From contig CAIXCO010000226.1 in assembly GCA_903917955.1 (NCBI GenBank), forward strand, positions 1 through 6,692: a DNA stretch of 6,692 nt, read 5' to 3'. Positions 1-5,914 of this stretch are shown piece after piece. Position 1 is the first letter of the stretch. Every line of letters starts with the position of its first letter. The position numbers and the translations under genes were made by a program. The DNA is from an uncultured Chlorobiaceae bacterium (GTDB lineage: Bacteria > Bacteroidota > Chlorobiia > Chlorobiales > Chlorobiaceae). A model generated the notes under the pieces. It searched no databases and was not told where the DNA came from. It was given only the letters and a program-made list of their open reading frames with translations.

Positions 1-1863
1 CTTGTCGAGAATATGACCATTCACAATCAGGTTTTTGTAGGCTGGCTTGTCGAACAAAAGCGTCGCAATGGCATGCAGGGTATAGAACCACCCACGGGTC
101 TGATCGACCCCCTCCGCAATAAAATCAGCCGGAAAGGAGGCGTCGAACTCTTCACGATGCTCAAATGGATAGTGCAATTGGGCAAAAGGCATTGAACCGC
201 TGTCGAACCAGACATCAACAAGCTCGGGTGTCCGGTTGAAGCGCTTGCCATCGCGGATGAAGTAGATCCGGTCAACAAAAGGCTTGTGCAGATCGAGCTC
301 CACCAGCCCCCTGTCGAGCGCATCTCCCAAGAGGAGCGGCTGGCCCTCAATATCAATATATCCTTCGCGCAGCTCTGCAACTGAACCGAGGGCAAACATG
401 TTACCCGAAGCTGCATCATCACCGATGGAAAAATCTTCCGAAACCCAGAGCGGCAGAGGTGAACCCCAAAAACGCTCACGTGAAAGCGCCCAATCCTTGT
501 TATCCTCAAGCCAGTTGCCAAAACGCCCCGAACCAATCTCAGGCGGGCACCAGTTGATGGTTTTGTTGAGTTCCACCATACGCTCGGCAATAGCCGTCGT
601 GCGGATATACCATGACTCGCGGGCATAATAGATCACCGGCACATCATAACGCCAGGAATAGGGGTAGGTGTGGGTGATCATCTCCTTGCGGTACAACTTC
701 CCGGCTTCCTTGAGCTGACGGATAACCAGAGGGTCGGTATCCTTGAAAAACATCCCGTCATAATCGCTCACCTCAGCCGTAAAACAGCCGTTCCGCCCAA
801 CCGGCTGGAGCATCGGCAAATCATATTTTTTTGCAATCTCATAGTCGTCCGCGCCAAAAGCCGGAGCGATATGCACAATACCGGTACCATCTTCAGTTGA
901 AACAAACGAGCCTGCCGTCACATACCAGCACTTTTTTTCAGGATGCATGTAACCGAAAAGCGGCTCATAATCAACCCCTTCCAGATCGCCTCCTTTCAGT
1001 TCAGCAATCACCCTCCAGAGCGACTCCCCCTCCTCGTTCTTCTCAAGCAGCACCTGCAGGCGTGACTTTGCCAAAATCAGCACCTCTCCGCTCTCGCTGT
1101 GAGAGACCTTGACGTAGTCAATATCGGAACCCACACAAAGAGCGACATTTGAAATGAGTGTCCACGGAGTCGTCGTCCATACCAGCAACGACTCAACAGA
1201 GTCCTTGATTTGGAATTTCACATAGATGCTCGGGTCGGTCACCTCTTTATAACCGAGGGCAAGCTCATGCGAACTCAGCACCGTCTCTGACTTGGGATCC
1301 TGCGGTACAATTTTATAATCCTTGTAGATGAGCCCTTTGTCGAAAATTGTTTTCAGCGCCCACCAGACCGACTCAATATAGTCATTGGTGCAGGTGATGT
1401 AAGGGTGCTCCATATCGACCCAGTATCCCATCCGCTCGGTCAATTTTCCCCACCCTTCACGGTTATCGTCAATATGGTGGTAAACCAGCGCCTTGGCCTC
1501 GGCATTGAACTCGCCATCGCCATAAGCAACAACCTGCGATTTGTTCTTCAGGCCAAGCTTCTTTTCAACAGAAATCTCCACCGGCAAGCCATGCGTATCC
1601 CACCCCGCCTTGCGCGGTACCCGGTACCCCTGCATCGTCTTGTAACGACAGACCACATCCTTGATGGTACGGCTGAAGACATGATGAACACCCGGCTTTC
1701 CGTTTACCGTCGGAGGACCTTCATAAAAAGAATATATCCGGTCGCCTGGTTTTTCTTCAAGGCTTTTGTGAAAAATTTCATGTTCGTTCCAGTATGCCAA
1801 AACTTCCGCCTCAACAGCACTGTAAGCTACCGTAGAGGGATACTCAACAAATTTAGCGTCCAT
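1..1863 (-). CDS. ileS: Isoleucyl-tRNA synthetase, type 2-like, N-terminal 621 residues (3' end cut by window)
   Basis: This cytoplasmic class I synthetase charges tRNA-Ile with isoleucine using ATP. I translated all 621 codons from the ATG at 1861-1863 to the window edge and found no stop or frameshift. An in-frame TGA at 1870-1872 lies just upstream and fixes the start; the ribosome site is weak (GAAG, 4 bases before ATG). Visible motifs are GPPTVNGKPGVHH (residues 49-61, the HIGH region), GWDTHGLPVE (87-96), the start of the CP1 editing domain WTTTPWT (229-235), and the editing signature GTGIVHIAPAFGADDY (326-341). Its H331 and D340 align by eye with E. coli H333 and D342. RFWGSPLPLW (464-473), VWFDSGSMPFAQ (551-562) and EGVDQTRGWF (584-593) follow. 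The sequence ends at NGHILDK, so the KMSKS loop and anticodon-binding domain lie outside. The GVHH signature is non-canonical (see findings). Overall style matches type-2 enzymes, which usually exceed 1,000 residues. Confidence 0.97.
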   Translation of the reverse strand, partial: MDAKFVEYPSTVAYSAVEAEVLAYWNEHEIFHKSLEEKPGDRIYSFYEGPPTVNGKPGVHHVFSRTIKDVVCRYKTMQGYRVPRKAGWDTHGLPVEISVEKKLGLKNKSQVVAYGDGEFNAEAKALVYHHIDDNREGWGKLTERMGYWVDMEHPYITCTNDYIESVWWALKTIFDKGLIYKDYKIVPQDPKSETVLSSHELALGYKEVTDPSIYVKFQIKDSVESLLVWTTTPWTLISNVALCVGSDIDYVKVSHSESGEVLILAKSRLQVLLEKNEEGESLWRVIAELKGGDLEGVDYEPLFGYMHPEKKCWYVTAGSFVSTEDGTGIVHIAPAFGADDYEIAKKYDLPMLQPVGRNGCFTAEVSDYDGMFFKDTDPLVIRQLKEAGKLYRKEMITHTYPYSWRYDVPVIYYARESWYIRTTAIAERMVELNKTINWCPPEIGSGRFGNWLEDNKDWALSRERFWGSPLPLWVSEDFSIGDDAASGNMFALGSVAELREGYIDIEGQPLLLGDALDRGLVELDLHKPFVDRIYFIRDGKRFNRTPELVDVWFDSGSMPFAQLHYPFEHREEFDASFPADFIAEGVDQTRGWFYTLHAIATLLFDKPAYKNLIVNGHILDK

Positions 1864-1909
1864 AATTCTTCAAAATCATTCAAATCAAAAACAAGCACCG
1901 AGGCCTGTC

Positions 1910-1938
1910 ATTATAAAAAAACACCACCTGTAGATCAT
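1910..1938 (-). promoter_or_regulatory. Putative ileS promoter
   Basis: Read on the minus strand, 1915-1910 is a perfect TATAAT. A weak -35 candidate, ATGATC (3 of 6 matches to TTGACA), occupies 1938-1933 with a 17-base spacer. Transcription would start near 1903 and leave a leader of about 40 bases before the ileS ATG, too short for a T-box or other large riboswitch. The promoter lies just downstream of the terminator hairpins of the preceding small gene, which supports ileS being a separate transcription unit. The -10 is convincing; the -35 is not. Confidence 0.45.
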
Positions 1939-1941
1939 CAT

Positions 1942-1985
1942 TAAAACAACAAAGGCAAGCCTCTCAACAACGGAAAAGCTTGCCT
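1942..1985 (-). terminator. Second intrinsic terminator-like hairpin after the small gene
   Basis: The arms AGGCAAGC (1953-1960) and GCTTGCCT (1978-1985) form a perfect 8-bp stem with a 17-base loop. On the minus strand the stem is followed by TTTGTTGTTTT, a U-rich tail in the RNA. It lies about 40 bases beyond the first hairpin and just before the ileS promoter, so it probably acts as a backup terminator. On the plus strand the hairpin is followed by A-rich sequence, so it would not terminate in that direction. Confidence 0.6.
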
Positions 1986-2015
1986 GAAAACACCTATAAA
2001 AACAAAGCCTGGCTG

Positions 2016-2046
2016 CAAAACAACCCCGTGCAACACCTCGCACGGG
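2016..2046 (-). terminator. Intrinsic terminator of the small gene
   Basis: CCCGTGC (2025-2031) and GCACGGG (2040-2046) form a perfect GC-rich 7-bp stem with an 8-base loop. On the minus strand the RNA continues as GUUGUUUUG. The stem begins only three bases after the TAG stop of the 69-residue ORF, the expected place for a rho-independent terminator. Confidence 0.7.
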
Positions 2047-2049
2047 CTC

Positions 2050-2259
2050 CTACTTCTTGCCGAGTGTCGTATTTACACCTTCAAGAACCTGTTTTGCCAC
2101 CACAGCAAGCGAATCAAGCGACTGGGCAAGAATCTTGCTCATTGGATCAATCGTACTATCAATAAAAGTGCCAACACTGACAAAAAGCATCGACAGGTCG
2201 CCATTCACAGCTCCGCGCTCCTGCTGATCCTGCCCGGAAGTCTTCATTTCTTCAGCCAT
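2050..2259 (-). CDS. Small 69-residue protein, possibly a chlorosome envelope protein (CsmB/CsmF-like)
   Basis: The ORF runs from ATG at 2257-2259 to TAG at 2050-2052. An in-frame TAG at 2269-2271 bounds it upstream, and a weak AGAG ribosome site sits 4 bases before the start. The first ~20 residues are polar and rich in Q, E and G. The rest looks like amphipathic helix: a hydrophobic patch LSMLFVSVGTFID (22-34), then a break at IDP (37-39), then a helix around LAQSLDSLAVVAKQVLEGV (44-62), ending in GKK. It contains no Cys, Trp, Tyr or His, no signal peptide and no clear transmembrane span. Its own promoter and strong terminators support a real, possibly abundantly expressed, gene. The size, helical character and lysine-ending tail recall the small chlorosome envelope proteins of the CsmB/CsmF group in green sulfur bacteria. 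That resemblance comes from memory of the family, not from an alignment. A phasin-like or other small coat protein is an alternative. Confidence 0.75.
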   Translation of the reverse strand: MAEEMKTSGQDQQERGAVNGDLSMLFVSVGTFIDSTIDPMSKILAQSLDSLAVVAKQVLEGVNTTLGKK

Positions 2260-2301
2260 AGTACTCTGCTAGTTAGGTTTGCCTTAGAATTTTCAAAATT
2301 T

Positions 2302-2329
2302 AATATATTTAATCAACCTTTCAAAGCAA
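2302..2329 (-). promoter_or_regulatory. Putative promoter of the small gene
   Basis: On the minus strand a -35 candidate TTGCTT (2329-2324) and a -10 candidate TATATT (2307-2302, 5 of 6 consensus matches) are separated by 16 bases in AT-rich DNA. Transcription would start near 2295, giving a leader of about 36 bases. A second pair starting at TTGATT (2316-2311) is possible but its -10 is poorer. Such AT-rich DNA gives chance matches, so confidence is moderate. Confidence 0.4.
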
Positions 2330-2355
2330 ATCAGGCGACGCACGCCAAATCGCCT
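2320..2355 (-). terminator. Weak terminator-like hairpin after manC
   Basis: AGGCGA (2333-2338) and TCGCCT (2350-2355) give a 6-bp stem with an 11-base loop. On the minus strand it is followed by GATTTGCTTTG, which is only moderately U-rich. It lies about 40 bases past the manC stop and could end the sugar operon, although some read-through into the small gene seems likely. Its tail overlaps the -35 candidate of the next promoter. Confidence 0.35.
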
Positions 2356-2365
2356 TGCCAGCCAC

Positions 2366-2379
2366 TCACCACGTGATGA
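2366..2379. promoter_or_regulatory. 14-bp near-palindrome, possible operator
   Basis: TCACCACGTGATGA is a dyad with a single mismatched pair centred on CACGTG. It lies between the manC stop and the putative promoter of the small gene, about 70-85 bases upstream of the predicted transcription start. A palindrome this size could bind a dimeric regulator, but one copy in the window is not enough to assign a function. Confidence 0.2.
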
Positions 2380-2395
2380 AACAACAGGCTTTATC

Positions 2396-3808
2396 CTACT
2401 GTCGGCCATAACGATCCTCGACCCGGACAATATCATCCTCTCCCAAATAACTACCCGACTGAACCTCAATCAGTTCAAGCGGAGTGCTTCCAGTATTCTC
2501 AAGGCGATGAAACTCTCCGACAGGAATATAGGTTGACTGATCCTCCGAGAGGGTAATTTTTTTCTCGCCCACAGTCACCTGCGCTGTTCCCTTCACAACA
2601 ACCCAGTGCTCAGCCCGATGATGATGTTTTTGCAACGAAAGCGCCGCGCCAGGGTTCACGGTAATACGCTTGACCTTAAAGCGATCTGAAAAATCAACAG
2701 TTTCGTAGGTACCCCACGGCCTGTAGACCCGCCGATGAGTCTCAGCCTCATCGCGCCCCCTCTTTTTAAGCTCATCAACAAGCAGCTTAACATCCTGAAC
2801 ACGCTCCCGTGAAGCAACAAGCACGGCATCGGCCGTTTCAACAATGATATAACCATCAAGACCAACGGCGGCAACAAGACGGCTTGTAGCATGGATATAA
2901 CTGTTCTTGACGTCATGCACCAGCACATCCCCCCTCTTGACATTGCCCGCTTCATCCCGCTCCTGCACCGCCCAGAGCGCAGACCAGGCACCTACATCAC
3001 TCCATCCCGCATCAAGAGGGACAAGGGCGGCCCTTGTGGTTTTTTCCATCACAGCATAATCAATAGAGTCAGAAGGAGAGGCGGAAAACGCGTCACTGTC
3101 GAGCCGCAAAAAATCAAGATCTTTTACCGCTTTCTGCAACGCCTCCCTGCATGCAGCAACAATGGCTGGAGCGTGCGCTTCAAGTTCGAGGATATAGGTT
3201 TCGGCCTTAAAGAGAAATATCCCGCTGTTCCAGAAATAGTCACCCGAAGCCAGATAGTGTTCCGCCCTCTGCCGATCAGGCTTTTCAACAAATTCCATCA
3301 CAGGATAAGCCTCCACACTATCGTCTGGCACAGATGCCCTGATATAGCCATACCCGGTTTCCGCAGAAGAGGGCACAATACCAAAGGTGACCAGCTCCCC
3401 CTTTTCGGCGGCACACTTTCCAGCAGCAACAGCAACACCAAAGGCGAGTGTGTCACGAATGACATGATCAGCAGGCAAAAGCAGCATAGTGGCACCTGGA
3501 TACTTTTCCTCGACAAGCAGTGCGGCTATGGCGGCGGCAGGAGCGGTATTTCGACCCTTAGGCTCAAGCACAATTTCACCAATATCGGCATTGATTGCAT
3601 GGAGTTGCTCAGCAACCAGAAAACGGTGGCTCTCATTGCAGATACAATAGAGCGGCCCGATATCATCGGCAGCAACAAGGCGAAGCACGGTCTCCTGCAG
3701 CATGGTCTTCTCTCCGGAGAGGTCAAGCAACTGCTTGGGGTACATGGCGCGCGAAAGGGGCCAGAGCCTTGTGCCCGAACCGCCACTGAGAATCACAGGA
3801 ATAATCAT
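2396..3808 (-). CDS. manC: Bifunctional mannose-1-phosphate guanylyltransferase / mannose-6-phosphate isomerase
   Basis: This type II PMI-GMP enzyme isomerises fructose-6-phosphate to mannose-6-phosphate and joins mannose-1-phosphate with GTP to give GDP-mannose, the donor for mannose and the precursor of GDP-fucose and related sugars. The 470 residues match the usual family length (about 470-480). The N-terminal nucleotidyltransferase domain shows GGSGTRLWPLSR (9-20), PKQ (24-26), EPKGRNTAPA (82-91), PADH (112-115), TGYGYI (151-156), FVEKP (173-177), WNSGIFLF (193-200) and GWSDVG (268-273). The C-terminal cupin isomerase domain shows RPWGTYE (363-369) and QKHHHRAEHW (393-402), with H434 in GEFHRLEN; Q393, H395, E400 and H434 are the probable metal ligands. 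Both activities therefore look intact. A phosphomannomutase is also needed and is not in the window. The start is 18 bases after the galE stop, in the same frame, and has no recognisable Shine-Dalgarno sequence. It is also called cpsB, xanB or algA in other species. Confidence 0.96.
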   Translation of the reverse strand: MIIPVILSGGSGTRLWPLSRAMYPKQLLDLSGEKTMLQETVLRLVAADDIGPLYCICNESHRFLVAEQLHAINADIGEIVLEPKGRNTAPAAAIAALLVEEKYPGATMLLLPADHVIRDTLAFGVAVAAGKCAAEKGELVTFGIVPSSAETGYGYIRASVPDDSVEAYPVMEFVEKPDRQRAEHYLASGDYFWNSGIFLFKAETYILELEAHAPAIVAACREALQKAVKDLDFLRLDSDAFSASPSDSIDYAVMEKTTRAALVPLDAGWSDVGAWSALWAVQERDEAGNVKRGDVLVHDVKNSYIHATSRLVAAVGLDGYIIVETADAVLVASRERVQDVKLLVDELKKRGRDEAETHRRVYRPWGTYETVDFSDRFKVKRITVNPGAALSLQKHHHRAEHWVVVKGTAQVTVGEKKITLSEDQSTYIPVGEFHRLENTGSTPLELIEVQSGSYLGEDDIVRVEDRYGRQ

Positions 3809-3826
3809 GAAGCAAAAAGTGATGAG

Positions 3827-4804
3827 TTAAGGGTTGACAAACTTCTCATACATCTTCCAGGTCGAGGAGACAAGGGTATCGACATCGCTGTACTTCGGCA
3901 CCCACCCGAGAAGCTCACGCGCATGGCCGGATGAGGCAACAAGCTCGGAAGGATCGCCAGCACGCCTGGCGGTAACCTCTGCCTCAATAGCCCTGCCGGT
4001 AATGACGCGGGCGCGCTGAACCATCTCCAGCACACTCACACCGGTCTGACTTCCGAGGTTCACGGTCAGACTCTTATCATGCAGCCGTATATAGTCAAAG
4101 GCCGCGACATGCGCTTCGGCCAAATCGCTCACATGCACATAGTCACGAATACAGCTTCCATCCCGCGTGGGGTAATCAGTGCCGTAGATAGAGAGTTTCG
4201 GACGAAGACCGGCCGCAACCTCCATCACAATCGGCAAAAGGTTCTCCGGGTTCAGCTCAAGCCCTTTGATTCTGCCTTCGACATCATAGCCCGCAGCATT
4301 GAAATAACGAATTGCCGCAAATCGCATCCCCTTCAACTTGTCATACCAGCCAAGCAGACGCTCAATTTCAAGCTTGGTAAAGCCATAAAAATTTTCCGGA
4401 TCCCTGGGGTGCTTTTCATCAATCGGAAGATATTGGGGACTTCCATAGACGGCTGCGGAAGAGGAGAAAATAATCGGCGACAATCGGGCCTCAGCCGCCT
4501 GATTGAGAATATTGATTGTCCCCGCAATATTGGTTGCAGCATACTCCGCCGGGTTGAGCATCGACTGACCGGCAGCTTTCAGGGCAGCAAGATGGACACA
4601 CCCGTCATACCCTCCGGCCATCACCGCCCGCAACTGTTCGGGATGCGAAATATCGCCATGCACAAAGCGGGCATCCGAAAAAAGATTCTCCCTCAGCCCT
4701 GTCTGCAGATTATCAAAAACAGTAACCTCATATCCTCTATCAAGAAAAGCCCTTGCAACATGGCTGCCTATATAGCCAGCACCGCCGATCACCAGAATTC
4801 GCAT
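3827..4804 (-). CDS. galE: UDP-glucose 4-epimerase
   Basis: This cytoplasmic NAD-dependent extended short-chain dehydrogenase interconverts UDP-glucose and UDP-galactose, supplying galactose for lipopolysaccharide or exopolysaccharide. The 325 residues are close to the usual ~330-340. The Rossmann motif GGAGYIG (7-13) is followed by the NAD-ribose acidic residue D31, the catalytic serine cluster SSS (114-116), and the YxxxK pair Y140 and K144 in YGFTK. RYFNAAG (166-172), the RDYVHVSDLAEAH stretch (220-232) and RRAGD (280-284) at the UDP-sugar site are typical of GalE rather than of dehydratases. The start follows an excellent ribosome site (AAGGAGG, 9 bases before ATG). It lies 22 bases after rfbB and 18 before manC, so it is almost certainly co-transcribed with both. 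Relatives acting on other UDP-sugars cannot be fully excluded by eye. Confidence 0.95.
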   Translation of the reverse strand: MRILVIGGAGYIGSHVARAFLDRGYEVTVFDNLQTGLRENLFSDARFVHGDISHPEQLRAVMAGGYDGCVHLAALKAAGQSMLNPAEYAATNIAGTINILNQAAEARLSPIIFSSSAAVYGSPQYLPIDEKHPRDPENFYGFTKLEIERLLGWYDKLKGMRFAAIRYFNAAGYDVEGRIKGLELNPENLLPIVMEVAAGLRPKLSIYGTDYPTRDGSCIRDYVHVSDLAEAHVAAFDYIRLHDKSLTVNLGSQTGVSVLEMVQRARVITGRAIEAEVTARRAGDPSELVASSGHARELLGWVPKYSDVDTLVSSTWKMYEKFVNP

Positions 4805-4813
4805 AAAAAATAC

Positions 4814-4820
4814 CCTCCTT
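4814..4820 (-). promoter_or_regulatory. Strong ribosome binding site of galE
   Basis: On the minus strand this reads AAGGAGG, a near-perfect Shine-Dalgarno, 9 bases before the galE ATG (4802-4804). It is the only strong site in the operon part seen here. rfbB and manC lack one at the normal distance, so galE may be translated more efficiently than its neighbours. Confidence 0.8.
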
Positions 4821-4826
4821 CAATAT

Positions 4827-5876
4827 TTAACGGTTGCCATACATCTCTTCGTAATAACGCTGGTACCCACCGGAAGTAACATCATCAAGCCACTCGGCAT
4901 GTGAGAGATACCACTCAACCGTCACTTCAAGCCCTTTTTCAAAAGAGATCGACGGAACCCAGCCAAGCTCCTTTTGCAGCTTCGATGAGTCGATTGCATA
5001 ACGAAGATCATGGCCCGCCCGATCGGTCACATAACTGATGAGCTTTTCGGACTCTCCCGCTATACGCCCAAGCTTTTCATCCATGATGCGGCAAAGCAGC
5101 CTGATCAGCTCAATATTGCTCCACTCGTTGTGACCACCGATGTTATAGGTCTCACCATTACGGCCCCGATGAAAAATTTCACTGATTGCCTGCGCATGAT
5201 CGACAACCCAGAGCCAGTCGCGAATGTTCTCCCCCTTGCCGTAGACAGGAAGCGGCTTGCGATTGACAATATTGTTGATAAAAAGAGGAATGAGCTTTTC
5301 AGGAAACTGGAACGAGCCGTAATTATTGGAACAGTTGCTGATCACCACCGGCATACCAAAAGTATCGTGCCACGCCCTGACAAAATGGTCAGAAGAGGCT
5401 TTCGAAGCAGAATAGGGGCTATGAGGATCATAAGAAGTCTCTTCGGTAAAAAGCCCCTCACGGCCAAGTGAACCATAAACCTCATCGGTTGAAATGTGGT
5501 AGAACCTCTTGCCCTCATAATCGGCTTGCCAGGCCGCCTTTGCGGCATTAAGCAGATTGACCGTACCAAGCACATTGGTCACCACAAACTCCGTCGGATT
5601 GGCAATTGAGCGGTCAACGTGCGACTCGGCGGCCAGATGAATCACCCCGTCAAACTGCTGCTCTTCAAACATGCGCATCAAAAAAGCGCCATCGGTGATA
5701 TCCCCCTTGACAAAGCGGTAGTTCGGATTGCTTTCAATATCGCGCAAGTTGGCAAGGTTCCCGGCATAGGTGAGCTTGTCAAGATTGGTAATGGTATACG
5801 AGGGATAGCTCTTCAGGAAATGGCGGACAACATGTGAGCCGATAAAACCTGCCCCTCCGGTAATCAAAATATGCAT
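4827..5876 (-). CDS. rfbB: dTDP-glucose 4,6-dehydratase
   Basis: This enzyme (RmlB) carries out the second step of dTDP-L-rhamnose synthesis, converting dTDP-glucose to dTDP-4-dehydro-6-deoxyglucose with tightly bound NAD. The 349 residues are the normal family length. Motifs are TGGAGFIG (6-13) for NAD, LDKLTYAGN (32-40), AAESHVDRS (82-90), the catalytic STDEVYG (129-135, with T130, D131 and E132) and YSASK (155-159, with Y155 and K159). NNYGSFQFPEKLIPL (184-198), RDWLWVVDHA (219-228) and DRAGHDLRYAID (285-296) follow. Together the TDE triad and YxxxK separate it from epimerases. The ATG at 5874-5876 gives the conventional protein start, MHILITGG, but the only good Shine-Dalgarno (GGGAGAGG) ends 26 bases upstream, better placed for an in-frame ATT at 5892-5894 (see findings). 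The gene starts 38 bases after the rfbD stop. Confidence 0.97.
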   Translation of the reverse strand: MHILITGGAGFIGSHVVRHFLKSYPSYTITNLDKLTYAGNLANLRDIESNPNYRFVKGDITDGAFLMRMFEEQQFDGVIHLAAESHVDRSIANPTEFVVTNVLGTVNLLNAAKAAWQADYEGKRFYHISTDEVYGSLGREGLFTEETSYDPHSPYSASKASSDHFVRAWHDTFGMPVVISNCSNNYGSFQFPEKLIPLFINNIVNRKPLPVYGKGENIRDWLWVVDHAQAISEIFHRGRNGETYNIGGHNEWSNIELIRLLCRIMDEKLGRIAGESEKLISYVTDRAGHDLRYAIDSSKLQKELGWVPSISFEKGLEVTVEWYLSHAEWLDDVTSGGYQRYYEEMYGNR

Positions 5877-5914
5877 TGACTGTAGCTGTTTAATTGTAGT
5901 TACCTCTCCCGCTC

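Noticed and set aside
1405..1944. 179-codon plus-strand ORF opposite the ileS start
   Set aside because: It is antisense to the conserved catalytic domain of ileS, runs through the ileS promoter region, and has no recognisable motif.
1864..1945. T-box riboswitch or tRNA-sensing leader before ileS
   Set aside because: The predicted leader is only about 40 bases, and no T-box sequence, specifier stem or antiterminator is present.
1980..2165. 61-codon plus-strand ORF over the terminators and the small gene
   Set aside because: It spans both sides of a terminator hairpin and is antisense to the better-supported 69-residue ORF; its composition does not look like a folded protein.
2891..3934. 347-codon plus-strand ORF opposite manC and the end of galE
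   Set aside because: It is fully antisense to a clearly functional enzyme, and its translation has no recognisable domain and a low-complexity basic composition. Long antisense frames are common opposite genes with strong codon bias.
4079..4879. 266-codon plus-strand ORF opposite galE
   Set aside because: It mirrors the galE coding strand and has no domain signature or ribosome site of its own, so it is a shadow frame.
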